NCBI GenBank assembly: GCA_013115145.1
Contig: JAAPAO010000171.1
Location: 1 to 58,012 of the forward strand
Reading direction: 5' to 3'
Length of the DNA: 58,012 bases
Source: Perkinsus chesapeaki
Taxonomy: Eukaryota > Perkinsozoa > Perkinsida > Perkinsidae
Made by a program: the position numbers and the translations under genes. How positions within the stretch are numbered: the first letter of the stretch is position 1; each line of letters opens with the position of its first letter. The notes beneath the pieces were generated by a model. That model searched no databases and was not told where the DNA came from. It saw only the letters and a program-made list of their open reading frames with translations. Shown piece by piece: positions 1 through 10,601 of this stretch.

Positions 1-101
1 GGACATTCATAGTCCCCCGATTGTTTCTCAGGATTTCACAAACACTACATTCGCACACTCATTCCGCTAACCAAGAGTGGAGTAGTTCTGTATCCCCTCA
101 G

Positions 102-1140
102 TTTAGCACTTACTACAATAATCGTCAAGTGCAGGATTACCTCGGTGTCAACAAGGAGTGGACACTTCTGAACAGCCAGGTGAGATTCCCAAAAGTATGA
201 CATTGGCAGTCCTTGCTTTGTGCTTAAGAGTCTCAAGTTGAGCAGCCTAGAATTTTGCCACAGCTATTCAGAGCAAGCGACGTGATCGCTGGCGAAATGT
301 GAACCTCTCAGGTACTTGCGGCATTCGCAGCGAGCCTTGTACCCGACCATAAGTCTGTTATTGGGAAGCTTCTTAACGGAGGCCTCCGAGTGAGACCCGT
401 GAGCGCCTCGAGGATCATTGAGGACTCTGAGAGGAACCCCGACCTGACATCTCTCTCGTACAAGCTGTCACCCTCCTAACTATATTAATCTATTCACACG
501 ATCGCGATACGATGTTGCACAGATATATAATGAGAATGCCTTCCAGACTGGAAGTTCCAGTTTTAAGGACAGCGCAGCTACCACGGCACTCCTTGGTTTA
601 CCAGGTTCTTGTCTACTCTGGAGATCAAGATTATGTCTACAACTGGATAGGGAGTCGCGCCATGACATTAGCGACTGAGTGGTCTGGGCAAGGAGGATTC
701 AACAAAGCGCATGATGTTATATACAAGGTAAGAAGAAAAATAACCGAAGCTTGCATACCTCTTGGAACCGTGTGGAGTAAGGCTCACGATTAGTTCGGAT
801 GATATCGCTTCAAGAATATGTTGCATACAATAAGGTTAATGTGCGCGAATCTTCAGGATCAAAGTGGGAAGCAAATCGGGAAACTGAGAAGTTATACTGA
901 TGGTGAAAGCGGTCAACTCAACTTCATGCAGGTGAGTTCCTCAGGGACTAGTGCCAAAAGCATTAACCAACTCCAGTGTCTTTATTTATAGTCCTTATAA
1001 GCCTATGAATTATGCAATGTTAGGTCTTTGGTGGTTCTCATAACGCTGCTGCTGACGAACCCAAAGGTGTGTTAATGTTTCTACAAGACTTTATAAGCGG
1101 TCAGCTACATGACTCGCCCGGGGACACTCCAGGACTGTGA
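102..1140 (+). CDS. Serine carboxypeptidase (S10), C-terminal exons (5' end outside window)
   Basis: Five exons can be joined in frame, all in phase 0: 102-179, 312-389, 605-727, 857-931 and 1024-1140 (TGA), with GT-AG introns of 132, 215, 129 and 92 nt. The spliced protein shows the C-terminal half of a serine carboxypeptidase: [11 protein letters not shown] (the 'YLN..VQ.ALG' region), [20 protein letters not shown], which carries the catalytic Asp, and [16 protein letters not shown], which carries the catalytic His of the 'GGHMVP..QP' block. The His motif reads GGSH rather than GGH. Members of this family are secretory or vacuolar peptidases that release C-terminal residues. The catalytic Ser exon and signal peptide would lie before position 1. 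The family call is firm; substrate and location are not known. Confidence 0.85.
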
Positions 1141-3364
1141 TTGTAATTTCTGATTACACCTCCTTGAAAGCTTAAGATATCTCTGAGAGTAGCGACGTAA
1201 CGTCGCCGACGTTGACTTATCCAACCTCTGTATTCCAAGCCGTGGTACGCTTTTTTTGTTGATGTTGTTGTATTTTCCGGTGATGACAAACATAGGTTTT
1301 CTTGGTGCCAACTTTGGTTATCAACTCCGTATCATGTTGCGTTCTTTCCTGAAAGTCTCAGAATCGAAAGGTATATTTGGGAGCAATAGGCGGGCTTGGC
1401 ATAGTATGCTATAAAGCGCAGTACTCCCGCCTGTAAGCCGTGCACTGCAATGGTAATACCCACACAAGCTATCTACTTTAATGAGGAATCCTCATAGAGA
1501 ATCTCTATGCATGCTCCCAAGTTCACATCTTTGCCAAGGTTCGCGTGGCTGTTAGAGGCACGGACGCGGCATCTCTCGATGGGTTTGTAGACGTGGCCTG
1601 TCAAGTGAGGCTTAAGAGTCCTCGACGGATTCTTCCCACATGAGCAGTGTGGCATGACGATCCAGCGAAGATCTCAGTTTGCGAATTGCGAGCTTCCTGT
1701 CGCATTCATCACCGTTCGTTTGTCGAGCTACACTTTCCGGCCTCCCCTAAACTGAGTGTTGTTCTCTTTAATAGGACTCATTGTGAGTTAGGGAAGGTTT
1801 TTCTTGTGGATATCTCGAGGTCGATTCAATCAAGGCTACTGATCACTTCTTACGTGTCACTCAATGTAATCGATCCGCTAGTGCCAACTCGATACTCTAT
1901 AACAAATACCCTTGATCCAACAAGCGCGTTATCGTCTGCGAGCAGCGACTGAGGCGCGACAGCCGAACTTCCTGGCAAAGCTATTAGAACATTACTAGAA
2001 TAATAATCAGAGTCTATTATTAGACTAATAATCAGAGTCAATTATTAGACTAATAATCAGAGTCTATTATTAGACTAATAATCAGAGTCTATTATTAGAC
2101 TAATACTGCCAGTACACAACTGCTATTACAACACAAGAAGGCAGAATAAATGAGAATAACTGAAATCGATAGACATAAGGCTGCGCTATAACAGCAAGGT
2201 TCTGACATGAAGGTAGTATAAGCCCGCCGAGCCTTCTCGGCTTCAGGGTTGGCCTAATAAATAAGTTTGACAGACCGATTGAGAAAGAAGATGGTACTAA
2301 CAGCTTCAACGGAATGATGGTTAATGACCATCCCCCCGGAGATTACCCGGGCCGTGAACTATAGAGGCTGTAATGGGTGATATTCTCAACCAATGCAGTA
2401 GCAGGAGCAACCACCTCTCCTGTGTTCACAGCGGCAGAAATCGCCACAGTCATCACAGAAGTTTAGGCAACTTGCATTCAGGCGACCTGTGAAAGCATTA
2501 TGGTCGAGGCTGGTGGCCATCACGATCGTCACATAAGTGAAGAAGGTTCGCATGAGGAGAAGGGAGTCGGAAACAATTATAAACTAACATAGCCATTATT
2601 CCTGTCATCTTTCTTCGCAACAATACGTTCTCCTCTACAGTCCTCAGATTGAGGGTGAGACCGCCATCGAAACCGTGCAATGGCATTTCCCGCCCGGAGC
2701 ATGCAGCATTACGGCGCTGCGCCTTGTGGCCTGCCGCCGGCTGTTTACTGAACATAACCCGGGTCTCTCTCCAGCTTCATCGAATTCGTACTGTATCATT
2801 CAGCACCAACTAGGCATCAGCGCCCAGAAAGATGCGTATACGATAAATTGTGCGATGTGACATACCATGTGATAACCGATAGTCACATCAGCCCAAATCG
2901 CGGGGACAGCCATATCGTTAATCTCCGCCGCCAGGCTGCAGCCCGGGATGGCCCCTGACCAATGTGAGCATTACGCTTAGCATTGCCACTGAAAAAGCCC
3001 GACGTTCTGTACTGGTCATGAGTACGAGCTCTAGAAGAATGATCATCACCACTCATTGATGATCGGACTTCTGATCATGTACAGAACAAGCTTCGTGCAT
3101 GTCTAGCGATTTAATCACCGACATCGTGCGTCCATGTCAGATAGCATCATCACACTCAATCTAATGGGTGTTGACAGATCGTACAGAACAAGTCAAATCT
3201 CTCATCGGAGACATCGGGCTAGGCTCTGCGATTCAACGAAGTGTGGCTGCACTTAAACATGAACTAAAGATTGCCGTGAAAATGAAAATAATTAATCAAT
3301 CATCATACTTGAGACGTTCACATGAGTAATAGCTTCGACTACATTGTAAAGATTCATGCAAATT
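1141..3364. other. Gene-poor interval
   Basis: No exon chain with recognisable protein features was found in either strand. Open frames at 1647-1952 (+) and 2498-2755 (-) have no motif and no convincing splice neighbours. The only clear structure is the 25-bp tandem repeat listed separately. Between 3030 and 3200 there are several short GATCAT-type inverted and direct repeats without further pattern. Confidence 0.5.
1995..2105. repeat. 25-bp palindromic tandem repeat, about 4 copies
   Basis: The unit TAATAATCAGAGTCTATTAT plus TAGAC repeats with one or two substitutions per copy. Within each unit AGTCTATTATTAGACT is a near-palindrome, so the array can fold into repeated short hairpins. Confidence 0.8.
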
Positions 3365-4554
3365 CTACAAAGTCACAATGAGTTTCTCATAGCCTCGAGC
3401 ACTGCTGCCAGCAGCGCCTTCATCCAGAGCGATCACTTCCCCATCAGCGGTCACACCTTGGAAGGATAACCCTTCCGATTGATCGAGTAGGTGACGGATC
3501 TTGGCATCTTTACGTAGCTTTTGGAGAAGCTGGCTCGAAAGGAGGCCTTTTGGCCAGAAAGAAAACTGAGTAACAATTAACAGCATTATGGAATCGACGA
3601 AGGAAGCTGGGAAAGTTTATCAGGCTAGGAACTGCCGAGCCACATCCACTAGACGAGAATCGAGAGGGAGACAGTGTGTCCAAATATGGAGTAGTATGCG
3701 TGACTCATATAGTCTATAGTCTCCCTTCTAGACTCATAACAAGTCTATTCCGAGTCGCACGTTCCGTTCACTCCTGTGAGACGTGTCGAGTGTGCCATTA
3801 TCGACGTCACGCGATGCTTACGCCTTTTAGATCACATAAGTCTCGTCCTTTATGTCTGACGGTCAAGTCCATCTCCACCAGGTAGATGGGTTCAACCTGT
3901 CAAAAGTAACAATCAGCGACATAAACATCGCTCACCTCCATACGTCTTTTCTTCTTCGCCGTTGTCGAAGTCATTGGCGTGCGGATATTCGACACAGCGG
4001 CTCGTGTTAGGGGAGTTTCTAAACGACAGTTACACTTCCTTTTCACAGTCTAACCAGCACGACTCACTCGGACCATCTCTAGAATGCGAGAAGGTGCTCA
4101 TGAATGAGTCCCGCTTTCCTTCGTTCATCGGTGATGGGTTCGCCTTACCCCGAACGCCCCCGATCGCCTTCTTCGCCCTCCCTCTCGTGCCGGTTACCTT
4201 TCCTGTGCAAAGTTCGGTATGACTTGCTGTTGAGCGACAGCTAACAGCTGGCGACGCCTCATGGTCCTCTGCATCCACGTCTGCGTTACTGTTGTCGTCT
4301 TCGGCAGTCGAGGAGTTGTGGACCACTGTAGCTTCCAGAAAGGATGCGCTCAACGGATAGAAGATAGTTTCATCCTCATCGGCAACATGTGCGGCTGCTG
4401 GACGACGCTTCTGTAAAGTCCGCAGTTGATCCCTCAGCGAATCAACATTGCTAGTCAACTTGTCCATCTTCTCCTCCAGGATGTCGAATCTACTCACCAT
4501 GTAATCTTGCAACGCAGCTATCTCATCGCCGATGTTCTTCAGCGACATGCACAA
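3365..4554 (-). CDS. Hypothetical coiled-coil protein, 281 aa, 4 exons
   Basis: Exons on the minus strand: 4554-4068, 4018-3936, 3896-3822 and 3565-3365. The introns are 49, 39 and 256 nt and phases match at each junction. The first about 50 residues form an amphipathic heptad-like helix (LQDYMVSRFDILEEKMDKL). Next comes an acidic Ser-rich stretch, then a basic segment (GTRGRAKKAIGGVRGKANP), a Thr-Pro region (TPLTRAAVSNIRTPM) followed by AKKKRRME, and a C-terminal domain of mixed helix and strand. No family was recognised. The basic tract and TP sites hint at a nuclear protein, but that is only inference. The last large intron is the weakest junction. Confidence 0.55.
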
Positions 4555-4749
4555 CTGATAACCCTATTTGTAAAGACAGTTACCACTTGTGCCTAGAAGG
4601 CCGGCGTCCCGAACCAGAGACCAGCCCAGCGTAACAACTAAATTCGAGGCGATAAAAGAAAAAAACAATGTCGCAACGCAGAATTATGAAACAAATGTCC
4701 TGACGCTTCCGAGAGAGATCGGCTAGACCTTGAGTTAATGGCAAAGATA

Positions 4750-6288
4750 TCATACTCGGGGTCGCTTGGATGCAGCAGACGGGTCCTCGGCAGCACGTTT
4801 GCTAGTGGTCTTGAGTGGCTTGAAGAATGCTTTTATCCCACCAGAAGAGGCTCTTCCTTCTTCTCCTATGCCACCCCACTTCTTCACGTAAGCTTGAACA
4901 TCAAACTTTCTCTTACATCCATCGTATGTCATATAACGTATCTTGCCGAAGATGGGCCGTTCCGCCCACCCTTGGTCGTGAACGCCACCGATGCTCCAAG
5001 CGCATCCGACATAGCCGTTTGGATCTCGTCCGTCAAGCTCGTACTTGTCGTTCAAGTAAATAGCGAACTGCAGTGCTTGTCGAGGGCTGGCCGTCCACTC
5101 GAGGATCTTCTTGCCCCAGTACATCCTCAAGTAGCCTTGCATTTTGCCATGCTTCATCATTTCGTTCTGACAGGCGTTCCACAGCTCATCGTGGGTCAGC
5201 GCCTTCTCTAGCGTTTCTAAATCGTATAGGTATTTCCGCTTGTCCTTCGCGTGGTCGTTGAGAGTTTTTTGGGCCCAACTGTGGAACCCCTCAAACGAAT
5301 CATAATTTTGGTTATAGTAGCAGAAGTTGTCAGCTAGTTCGCGGCGTATAAAGGCTTCTTCGACAAAAGCATCTCGGTCGGGCTTCGGCACCGATGTCGC
5401 TCTGGAGACTTCCATAACGGCCCTCTGAGGGCTTATCATGCCATAGTGGAAGTAGGGGCTCAAGTCAGATGTGGCGTCCTTAGTGGGATCATTACGTTTC
5501 TTGTTGTAACCCTTCATGCACTTGACAAAATTGTGCAAATGCTCTAGACCAGCATCCTCGCCCGCTACGAGCCACGAGACAGGTTTTACAGTGTGGTCCA
5601 GATGACCCAGCAACGCCTCGTCATTAAGTAATCTATCGAACTCGGAGTCCTCTGTAACCTCGAATCCCTCGCCGCCATAAGGGTATGGGTGGCGCTCTAC
5701 TTGAGGATAATCAGTGGCGTAGGTATCCCAGTGGCGCCACAATCGCGGTCTGATGGTCCGGGCCGCGTACTCCTGCTTGTCAGAGGCTACCCAACAGGGG
5801 ACCACGTTATGAGCATCCACTTGGTCAAACTTGATCTTGAGGCGCTGAGCTTCCTTTTTAAAAGACTCCTCCCATTCCTTGCTCACCCTCAAAGGCGTGA
5901 AGTCGGTCACAACGTGACTGGCTTGGAGATTCTTGGCGATATCTGCCAGGCGAGCGGGAAAGTCGTCGGCGTAGTCAACACGGAAGGCTATGCCTTTATC
6001 CTTCAGGTTCTTCGCAACCACCCGCAGACCGGCAACCTTGAAAGCGTGCTGCCGAAGCGCACCGCCAAGGTAGCCAATGGTGAGGTTGTAGACGACCACT
6101 AGGGGTTGCTTCCCCTTGAGCGCCAAACTCTGGGCGTAGAGGAGAGCCCAGTTGTCCTTGGAGCGAATCTCACGACTCATCCAGTAGATAACGGCGCCGG
6201 TAGGTTGATCAGGGCAATCGGGAGGGGAATGGAGGCAGCGGACGCGGCCTTGGTGGACTACTGGAATGGCGGGCATCAGACAACACAA
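4750..6288 (-). CDS. PHR: Class II CPD photolyase, 512 aa, intronless
   Basis: A single open frame encodes a full-length class II cyclobutane pyrimidine dimer photolyase, the flavoprotein that uses light to split UV-induced dimers in DNA. Family signatures are visible throughout: GAVIYWMSREIRSKDNWALLYA near residues 32-51, the FAD-binding region, and the highly conserved C-terminal blocks MQGYLRMYWGKKILEWT, DGRDPNGYVGCAWSIGGVHD and QGWAERPIFGKIRYM. The length is normal for the family. The C-terminal tail KRAAEDPSAASKRPRV looks like a bipartite nuclear localisation signal. Met1 is followed by Met5, so the start could be either. The absence of introns contrasts with the split genes elsewhere in the window. 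Confidence 0.95.
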   Translation of the reverse strand: MCCLMPAIPVVHQGRVRCLHSPPDCPDQPTGAVIYWMSREIRSKDNWALLYAQSLALKGKQPLVVVYNLTIGYLGGALRQHAFKVAGLRVVAKNLKDKGIAFRVDYADDFPARLADIAKNLQASHVVTDFTPLRVSKEWEESFKKEAQRLKIKFDQVDAHNVVPCWVASDKQEYAARTIRPRLWRHWDTYATDYPQVERHPYPYGGEGFEVTEDSEFDRLLNDEALLGHLDHTVKPVSWLVAGEDAGLEHLHNFVKCMKGYNKKRNDPTKDATSDLSPYFHYGMISPQRAVMEVSRATSVPKPDRDAFVEEAFIRRELADNFCYYNQNYDSFEGFHSWAQKTLNDHAKDKRKYLYDLETLEKALTHDELWNACQNEMMKHGKMQGYLRMYWGKKILEWTASPRQALQFAIYLNDKYELDGRDPNGYVGCAWSIGGVHDQGWAERPIFGKIRYMTYDGCKRKFDVQAYVKKWGGIGEEGRASSGGIKAFFKPLKTTSKRAAEDPSAASKRPRV

Positions 6289-7163
6289 CCAAGCTGCGCT
6301 GGTTTGTTATTATAAATGGACGAGGCAAATCGTGCCACTATGAGTAGGAGTATGAGGATATTTCCACTCGAATGCCAATGGTACCGTGAATTGGATTCTC
6401 GAGGATATATTTTACTGGAAAATATATATAACTGTATATATCTTAATGTGAAATCCTTACATTAGCACCTCCACATACACCAAAACTCACGTAAGGGGGA
6501 CTAGAAGGAGCCACAAACAGACTGCCCTGCAAGGAAGCTCTGTCCCGGCGGACAAGAAAGAGACGGCAACACGTGAAGATATTAATGATTATCACAAAGC
6601 AAGTGTAAATGGTAACGGCTGGTCATTGAGGAGACGAAACTAATCCCCGCGGTGGACTGTGAAGTGTCACTCTAACTCGAGCTGGAGAGTGCGGAGTTTC
6701 TAGCCCAGCCTCGGCCACCTCGGTCACATTTTCTGAATCTCCCATTGTGTCGCGTGTTTTGCAACATACAATAAATAAAATAAAACACTTCCAGTGTCAA
6801 CGACATCGACAACCAGAAATAGCTATATGAATTTCCTACTCATTCGTTTATCGTAAACACCAGAGATGAGACCTGAGGAGGTCAGTGAAGCAGCATCAGA
6901 AAGCGGTGAGATAACACTTGCTGTCTTTCCGGCACCCCAGACTGATAAGAAGCGATATCTAAAACAACTGAATGAGGAGCCTAGTACGATTATCGGCTGC
7001 TCATTTAACCATGTAATGCTTTGATGGGCACAAGCACAGGAAAGCTCTCTTTCTAGGAACTTCCCAAAGGGGTAGCCCTCAAAAACCGAAGCCGACCCCC
7101 ACAATGTGACTGCAACACAAAGCACTGATTTCAATAGTACAGTGACACAAAGTAGTAAATCGC
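6289..7163. other. Intergenic region between photolyase and TTC39-like gene
   Basis: No gene is supported. The open frame at 6823-7167 (-) starts on TTG next to the stop of the upstream gene and has no motif. The stretch at 6400-6470 is AT-rich with TATATATAACTGTATATA and would fit a 5' regulatory region for the photolyase gene, which reads away from here; this is position-based inference only. Confidence 0.4.
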
Positions 7164-9020
7164 TCAATCTTCATCAGCACTCACGAAGCCGCTCTCCAAC
7201 TTATCCTCAGCCTCACACAACTCGTTCGTGGCTCGACACTGCAATCGCTTCTTTAAGGCATGTCGTTTGAACTTGATGGTCATATCGAAATACCCACCAC
7301 TGGGCTTGGCCCCTGCATAGCTCTGGATGGTGTTGCTCATCATCGACAGGAAACTAGTCCGAGCCTTCGGCGTTGGATCTATCTGCTGTAACCGCCATGC
7401 TAGGTTGTTCATCTGTTCCATTACGTCCTCAGCCGCTTCCCATTCTCCTTTATCTGCCAGCGCTTGCCCCTTCACAAGCAGCGCCACAAGGCAGGTCCCC
7501 GACCAGTAGGGTCGCATCACTGCCGGGCCGGCGGACTCCGGGACAGGTTGAGGTGGTAGAAGTTGGTCCTCTCGCTCAGCTACCCAGTCTGATAGAGCAA
7601 TGGCCTCATCTGCATCTCCAGCAAGCCGACTAAGCTCAGCCAACAGCACGTTCTTGCGAGCTTCATCCTGTACGCTAGACACTTTAGCGCTTGCCAACAT
7701 GTCCCTAAGAGGGCCTTTAATAACCGACAATGATGCCTTGCTCAGACAGTAAAAGCCGAGCATCATTATCTCTACTATTTCAATGGCCGGGCTGATCGAA
7801 TCCGGATCTTTCGCGTTTTCCTCCAGTTTCTTGAAAGCCCACATATCTGACGCACGCCAATTCGACTTCTTCATCGCCCGATACTTCTCCACACGTTCGA
7901 CACAGGATTGATAATCCTGTCCCGTCAGTTTTCTCAACATCGCCTCGATCACCCCGAAGAACGGCACATATGTCCGTCTGCCCACTTGCTCATGGCAAAG
8001 ACTCGCTTTCCTAACGCATCCGATCGCCTCCGTCCACTCCGCACAAAGCATATGGAACACGGCCTTTTTAATATTCACCACCAATGCCAGCGCCGGTCTC
8101 TCACACGCCTCTCCCGCTTCATCCATGGTCCTAAGCGCTCGCTCCGGGCTTCGCCGGACCGCATGGTACTCCGCCATTTCGATCAAGTAGACGCAGCTGC
8201 CCTTGTATTTCTTCAAGCCCTTTTCTAGGATATTTCGGACCTCTTCAAGGTCCTCATTCGACGGTGACTCCCCCATAAACGGTCCCATCTGCAGGTGATA
8301 CGCAGCCAGAACCAAAGCCGCATAGGGCGCCAACAGACCGTCCTCCTCATAACACTTCTCCAGCAACCCCACCGATGCCCCTCTGTTGCTCCCATCGAAC
8401 CCTACCAGCTCCGCAACAGTAACGATCGAGCCCGGAAGCATGGATACGACAAGATTCAAAGTCCCGATGACAAAATTTCCCAGCGACTTGACGACATCCG
8501 CCTCGTAGCCTTCATACTCCAACACTTCCTTCTCCATAGATTTTATCCACGTCCAGCTTCTTGTTAAATTCACACCGGCTTTTACAAATGACTGCTGTAA
8601 TATCTGTACAATACCACCAAACATGTAACACATCCCTCTGAGGAACCTTTGCCCCACCCATTGGTCCGGACTCTCCGCAGCAAGCTTCTCCGTCAACCAG
8701 ACTCGACTGAGGCAATCGTCCAGCTGATCGTTTGCAAAGGAGGCCATTCCATCCAGCAAGCTCGCCAACGCCCATTGGAACGCATAAGCTGGGCGTAAAT
8801 CATGGCCGTGTTTCGGCACAGGCAGCATCTCGTACTCGGAGTTAACAAAAATTCCGCCTCGGAAGATTCTCTCGGCATCATCGAACTTGTTGAGAAACAC
8901 ACAAGCTGTCCCCTCCTTGAGCCTGGTCAACTCCTCCACCCACAACTTAGCATCGTCCACAGCTTCATCCGTACGAGATGCCCTCCTCTCTATCGTGGCA
9001 CTACGGCCATCAGCGCTCAT
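7164..9020 (-). CDS. TTC39/IML2-family (DUF3808) protein, 618 aa, intronless
   Basis: One open frame from ATG to TGA. The N-terminal half carries blocks typical of the TTC39 / yeast Iml2 family: LKEGTACVFLNKFDDAERIF near residue 33, then GNFVIGTLNLVVSMLPGSI, VAELVGFDGSNRGASVGLLE, and the helical repeat LAPYAALVLAAYHLQMGPFM. Helix-turn-helix repeats of TPR type continue to the C-terminus (EKGLKKYKGSCVYLIEMAEY, ERALRTMDEAGEACERPALA). In other eukaryotes such proteins sit on organelle membranes or lipid droplets and act as scaffolds; no enzyme activity is expected. It lies head to tail with the photolyase gene in the same strand. The family call rests on recognised motif order, not a search. Confidence 0.75.
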   Translation of the reverse strand: MSADGRSATIERRASRTDEAVDDAKLWVEELTRLKEGTACVFLNKFDDAERIFRGGIFVNSEYEMLPVPKHGHDLRPAYAFQWALASLLDGMASFANDQLDDCLSRVWLTEKLAAESPDQWVGQRFLRGMCYMFGGIVQILQQSFVKAGVNLTRSWTWIKSMEKEVLEYEGYEADVVKSLGNFVIGTLNLVVSMLPGSIVTVAELVGFDGSNRGASVGLLEKCYEEDGLLAPYAALVLAAYHLQMGPFMGESPSNEDLEEVRNILEKGLKKYKGSCVYLIEMAEYHAVRRSPERALRTMDEAGEACERPALALVVNIKKAVFHMLCAEWTEAIGCVRKASLCHEQVGRRTYVPFFGVIEAMLRKLTGQDYQSCVERVEKYRAMKKSNWRASDMWAFKKLEENAKDPDSISPAIEIVEIMMLGFYCLSKASLSVIKGPLRDMLASAKVSSVQDEARKNVLLAELSRLAGDADEAIALSDWVAEREDQLLPPQPVPESAGPAVMRPYWSGTCLVALLVKGQALADKGEWEAAEDVMEQMNNLAWRLQQIDPTPKARTSFLSMMSNTIQSYAGAKPSGGYFDMTIKFKRHALKKRLQCRATNELCEAEDKLESGFVSADED

Positions 9021-9312
9021 TTGCTAAAATATGAAATACAAACTGCCACCAAATATGTCCCCCTTTCTATTAACTCAACGCAATAAACAACTGTTATCGC
9101 GCAAACTGAGGAACTACGCGGGGCCAAGTTCGTCTTCTCAACATTGCGAGAGACAAATTGTAACATCAACGCCTCCTCCTCTTACAAGGGACGGGAAAAT
9201 GAATGCCCTCATTCAAAGAGACTAGTGCCTCATAATAGGGTTAGATACCCAGCGGACTTTATCATACCGCTATTCGCAAAATCTTAATGATGATATTAAT
9301 ATACAGTTGTCT
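9021..9312. other. Short intergenic spacer
   Basis: AT-rich spacer upstream of the TTC39-like gene and downstream of the next minus-strand gene. No open frame or repeat of note was seen. Confidence 0.4.
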
Positions 9313-10344
9313 TTAACAGTACTTCAGAACTTCGTCAAGATTCTCCGAGCAGATCTTATCACGACTGACAATGTTCAGCGCGTCACCGAGGGCATTGACA
9401 TCACACTGCTGAGCCAGATCAGTGGAGCTAGATACCAGATACTTAAGGGCGCTTGTCAGAACTCTAGCTCGAGTGTTGTCCTTGCCAGGAACCGCCGTAC
9501 ACTGCTCAAGAGCCTCAAGAAGGGCCGGGACGACCTCTTGCTCGGAGAGCATGGTTACGGTGAAGTCATCGGTGAGGTCCGCATTCATCAAGATTTGACA
9601 TACGCCAATAACAACGGCAACACAGGGATCCTTCACCAACGAGCTTATCATACCGTCCCTATGCAGAAGCACTGCTCGAGACGCGACACACCCGCAACCG
9701 CTCGCAAGCGCACCGGCGCCCTCGGCTCTGATCCTGGGGGACGCCTCATCTAGCATGTCAACAACAGGCGAAAGCTCTTCCTCAGAAACCTCTTCCGACT
9801 CTGGGGCTGCAGGGATCTCATCGGGAACACCGAGCTCTCCCTCGGCAGCAAGATGCTGTGTGGCTTTACGATAGACTTCATTGAAGAGCTTCCTACTGCC
9901 GCCTTGGCAACGGAAACAGACGCGGACGTGATCAGGACCGACTCGGAAGAAGTACACCATCACGGTGGTCTTATCACCATTCTTATCGTACACGTCGGAC
10001 GACAAATGGAAGTGGTCTTTATCAAACTCAAAGTCGCAAAGATCAAGCTTCTGCTCAAAGAATTCGATAAGATCATTGGCAACCTCACAAGAGTCACTCG
10101 ACGTAACATTAATTGTAGTTGGTGGATACACATACATAGGGTCCTCAGGAGCCTCCGGGGCAGGACCGGTACATCTAGCTTGCTGAACTAAACCCACCGA
10201 CTTGCCACCACTCGAGGCAGGTAACAGCCCAGGGGCCGTTAAAATATCCATGTCCAGAGCGACTCCTCTGGTCACATCAGCGACGTCACCATAGGGGTCT
10301 GAGTTACCACCAGCAACATCATCGTTATTAAATTTATCAGACAT
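9313..10344 (-). CDS. Hypothetical armadillo-like protein, 343 aa, intronless
   Basis: One uninterrupted frame. Residues about 75-165 form a compact alpha/beta region ending in VMVYFFRVGPDHVRVCFRCQ and LFNEVYRKATQHLA, which has the look of a KA1- or TBP-like fold, although I cannot name the family. After an acidic linker (SEEVSEEELSPVVDMLDE) the C-terminal half is helical, with armadillo/HEAT-like pairs (ALASGCGCVASRAVLLHRDG, LVKDPCVAVVIGVCQILMN, EVVPALLEALEQCTAVPG). The start is chosen at the first ATG after an AT-rich leader. Function unknown; a protein-interaction role is likely from the helical repeats. Confidence 0.65.
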   Translation of the reverse strand: MSDKFNNDDVAGGNSDPYGDVADVTRGVALDMDILTAPGLLPASSGGKSVGLVQQARCTGPAPEAPEDPMYVYPPTTINVTSSDSCEVANDLIEFFEQKLDLCDFEFDKDHFHLSSDVYDKNGDKTTVMVYFFRVGPDHVRVCFRCQGGSRKLFNEVYRKATQHLAAEGELGVPDEIPAAPESEEVSEEELSPVVDMLDEASPRIRAEGAGALASGCGCVASRAVLLHRDGMISSLVKDPCVAVVIGVCQILMNADLTDDFTVTMLSEQEVVPALLEALEQCTAVPGKDNTRARVLTSALKYLVSSSTDLAQQCDVNALGDALNIVSRDKICSENLDEVLKYC

Positions 10345-10448
10345 TTAACAATAATAATAGATTCTTTCACTTCAACACATTTCCTAACACGCGTCGACAT
10401 TGCAAAAAGCGCGCGCCATTCTAATCGATTTGATGACTCGTTCCCAAT

Positions 10449-10554
10449 GTTCATTAAACCAATTCTGAGATTCAGAATCGATTCCAGCATCGCATATTAC
10501 GTGTTAAAAGCAGTTCTGGAATCGATTCTGAATTTCAAAATCGGTTTATTGAAC
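10449..10554. repeat. 39-bp inverted repeat with 28-nt loop
   Basis: Arms 10449-10487 and 10516-10554 are reverse complements at 35 of 39 positions (core ATTCAGAATCGATTCCAG). The hairpin sits between the start of the armadillo-like gene and the 3' end of the nucleotide-sugar transporter gene. It could be a small foldback element or an RNA hairpin; no flanking duplication was identified. Confidence 0.8.
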
Positions 10555-10601
10555 GATCCCGTTAACACGACACATTTCAAGTCCGTAATGTACAAGGCCG
10601 A

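Noticed and set aside
512-793. Stand-alone 93-aa ORF on the plus strand
   Set aside because: Its central part is exon 3 (605-727) of the carboxypeptidase; the flanks are intron sequence.
5689-6102. 137-aa plus-strand ORF
   Set aside because: Antisense shadow of the photolyase coding sequence with no motif.
6823-7167. 114-aa minus-strand ORF with a signal-like start
   Set aside because: Begins on TTG overlapping the stop of the TTC39-like gene; no ATG, no domain, better explained as 3' flank.
7908-8228. 106-aa plus-strand ORF inside the TTC39-like gene
   Set aside because: Shadow frame opposite a long conserved coding region.
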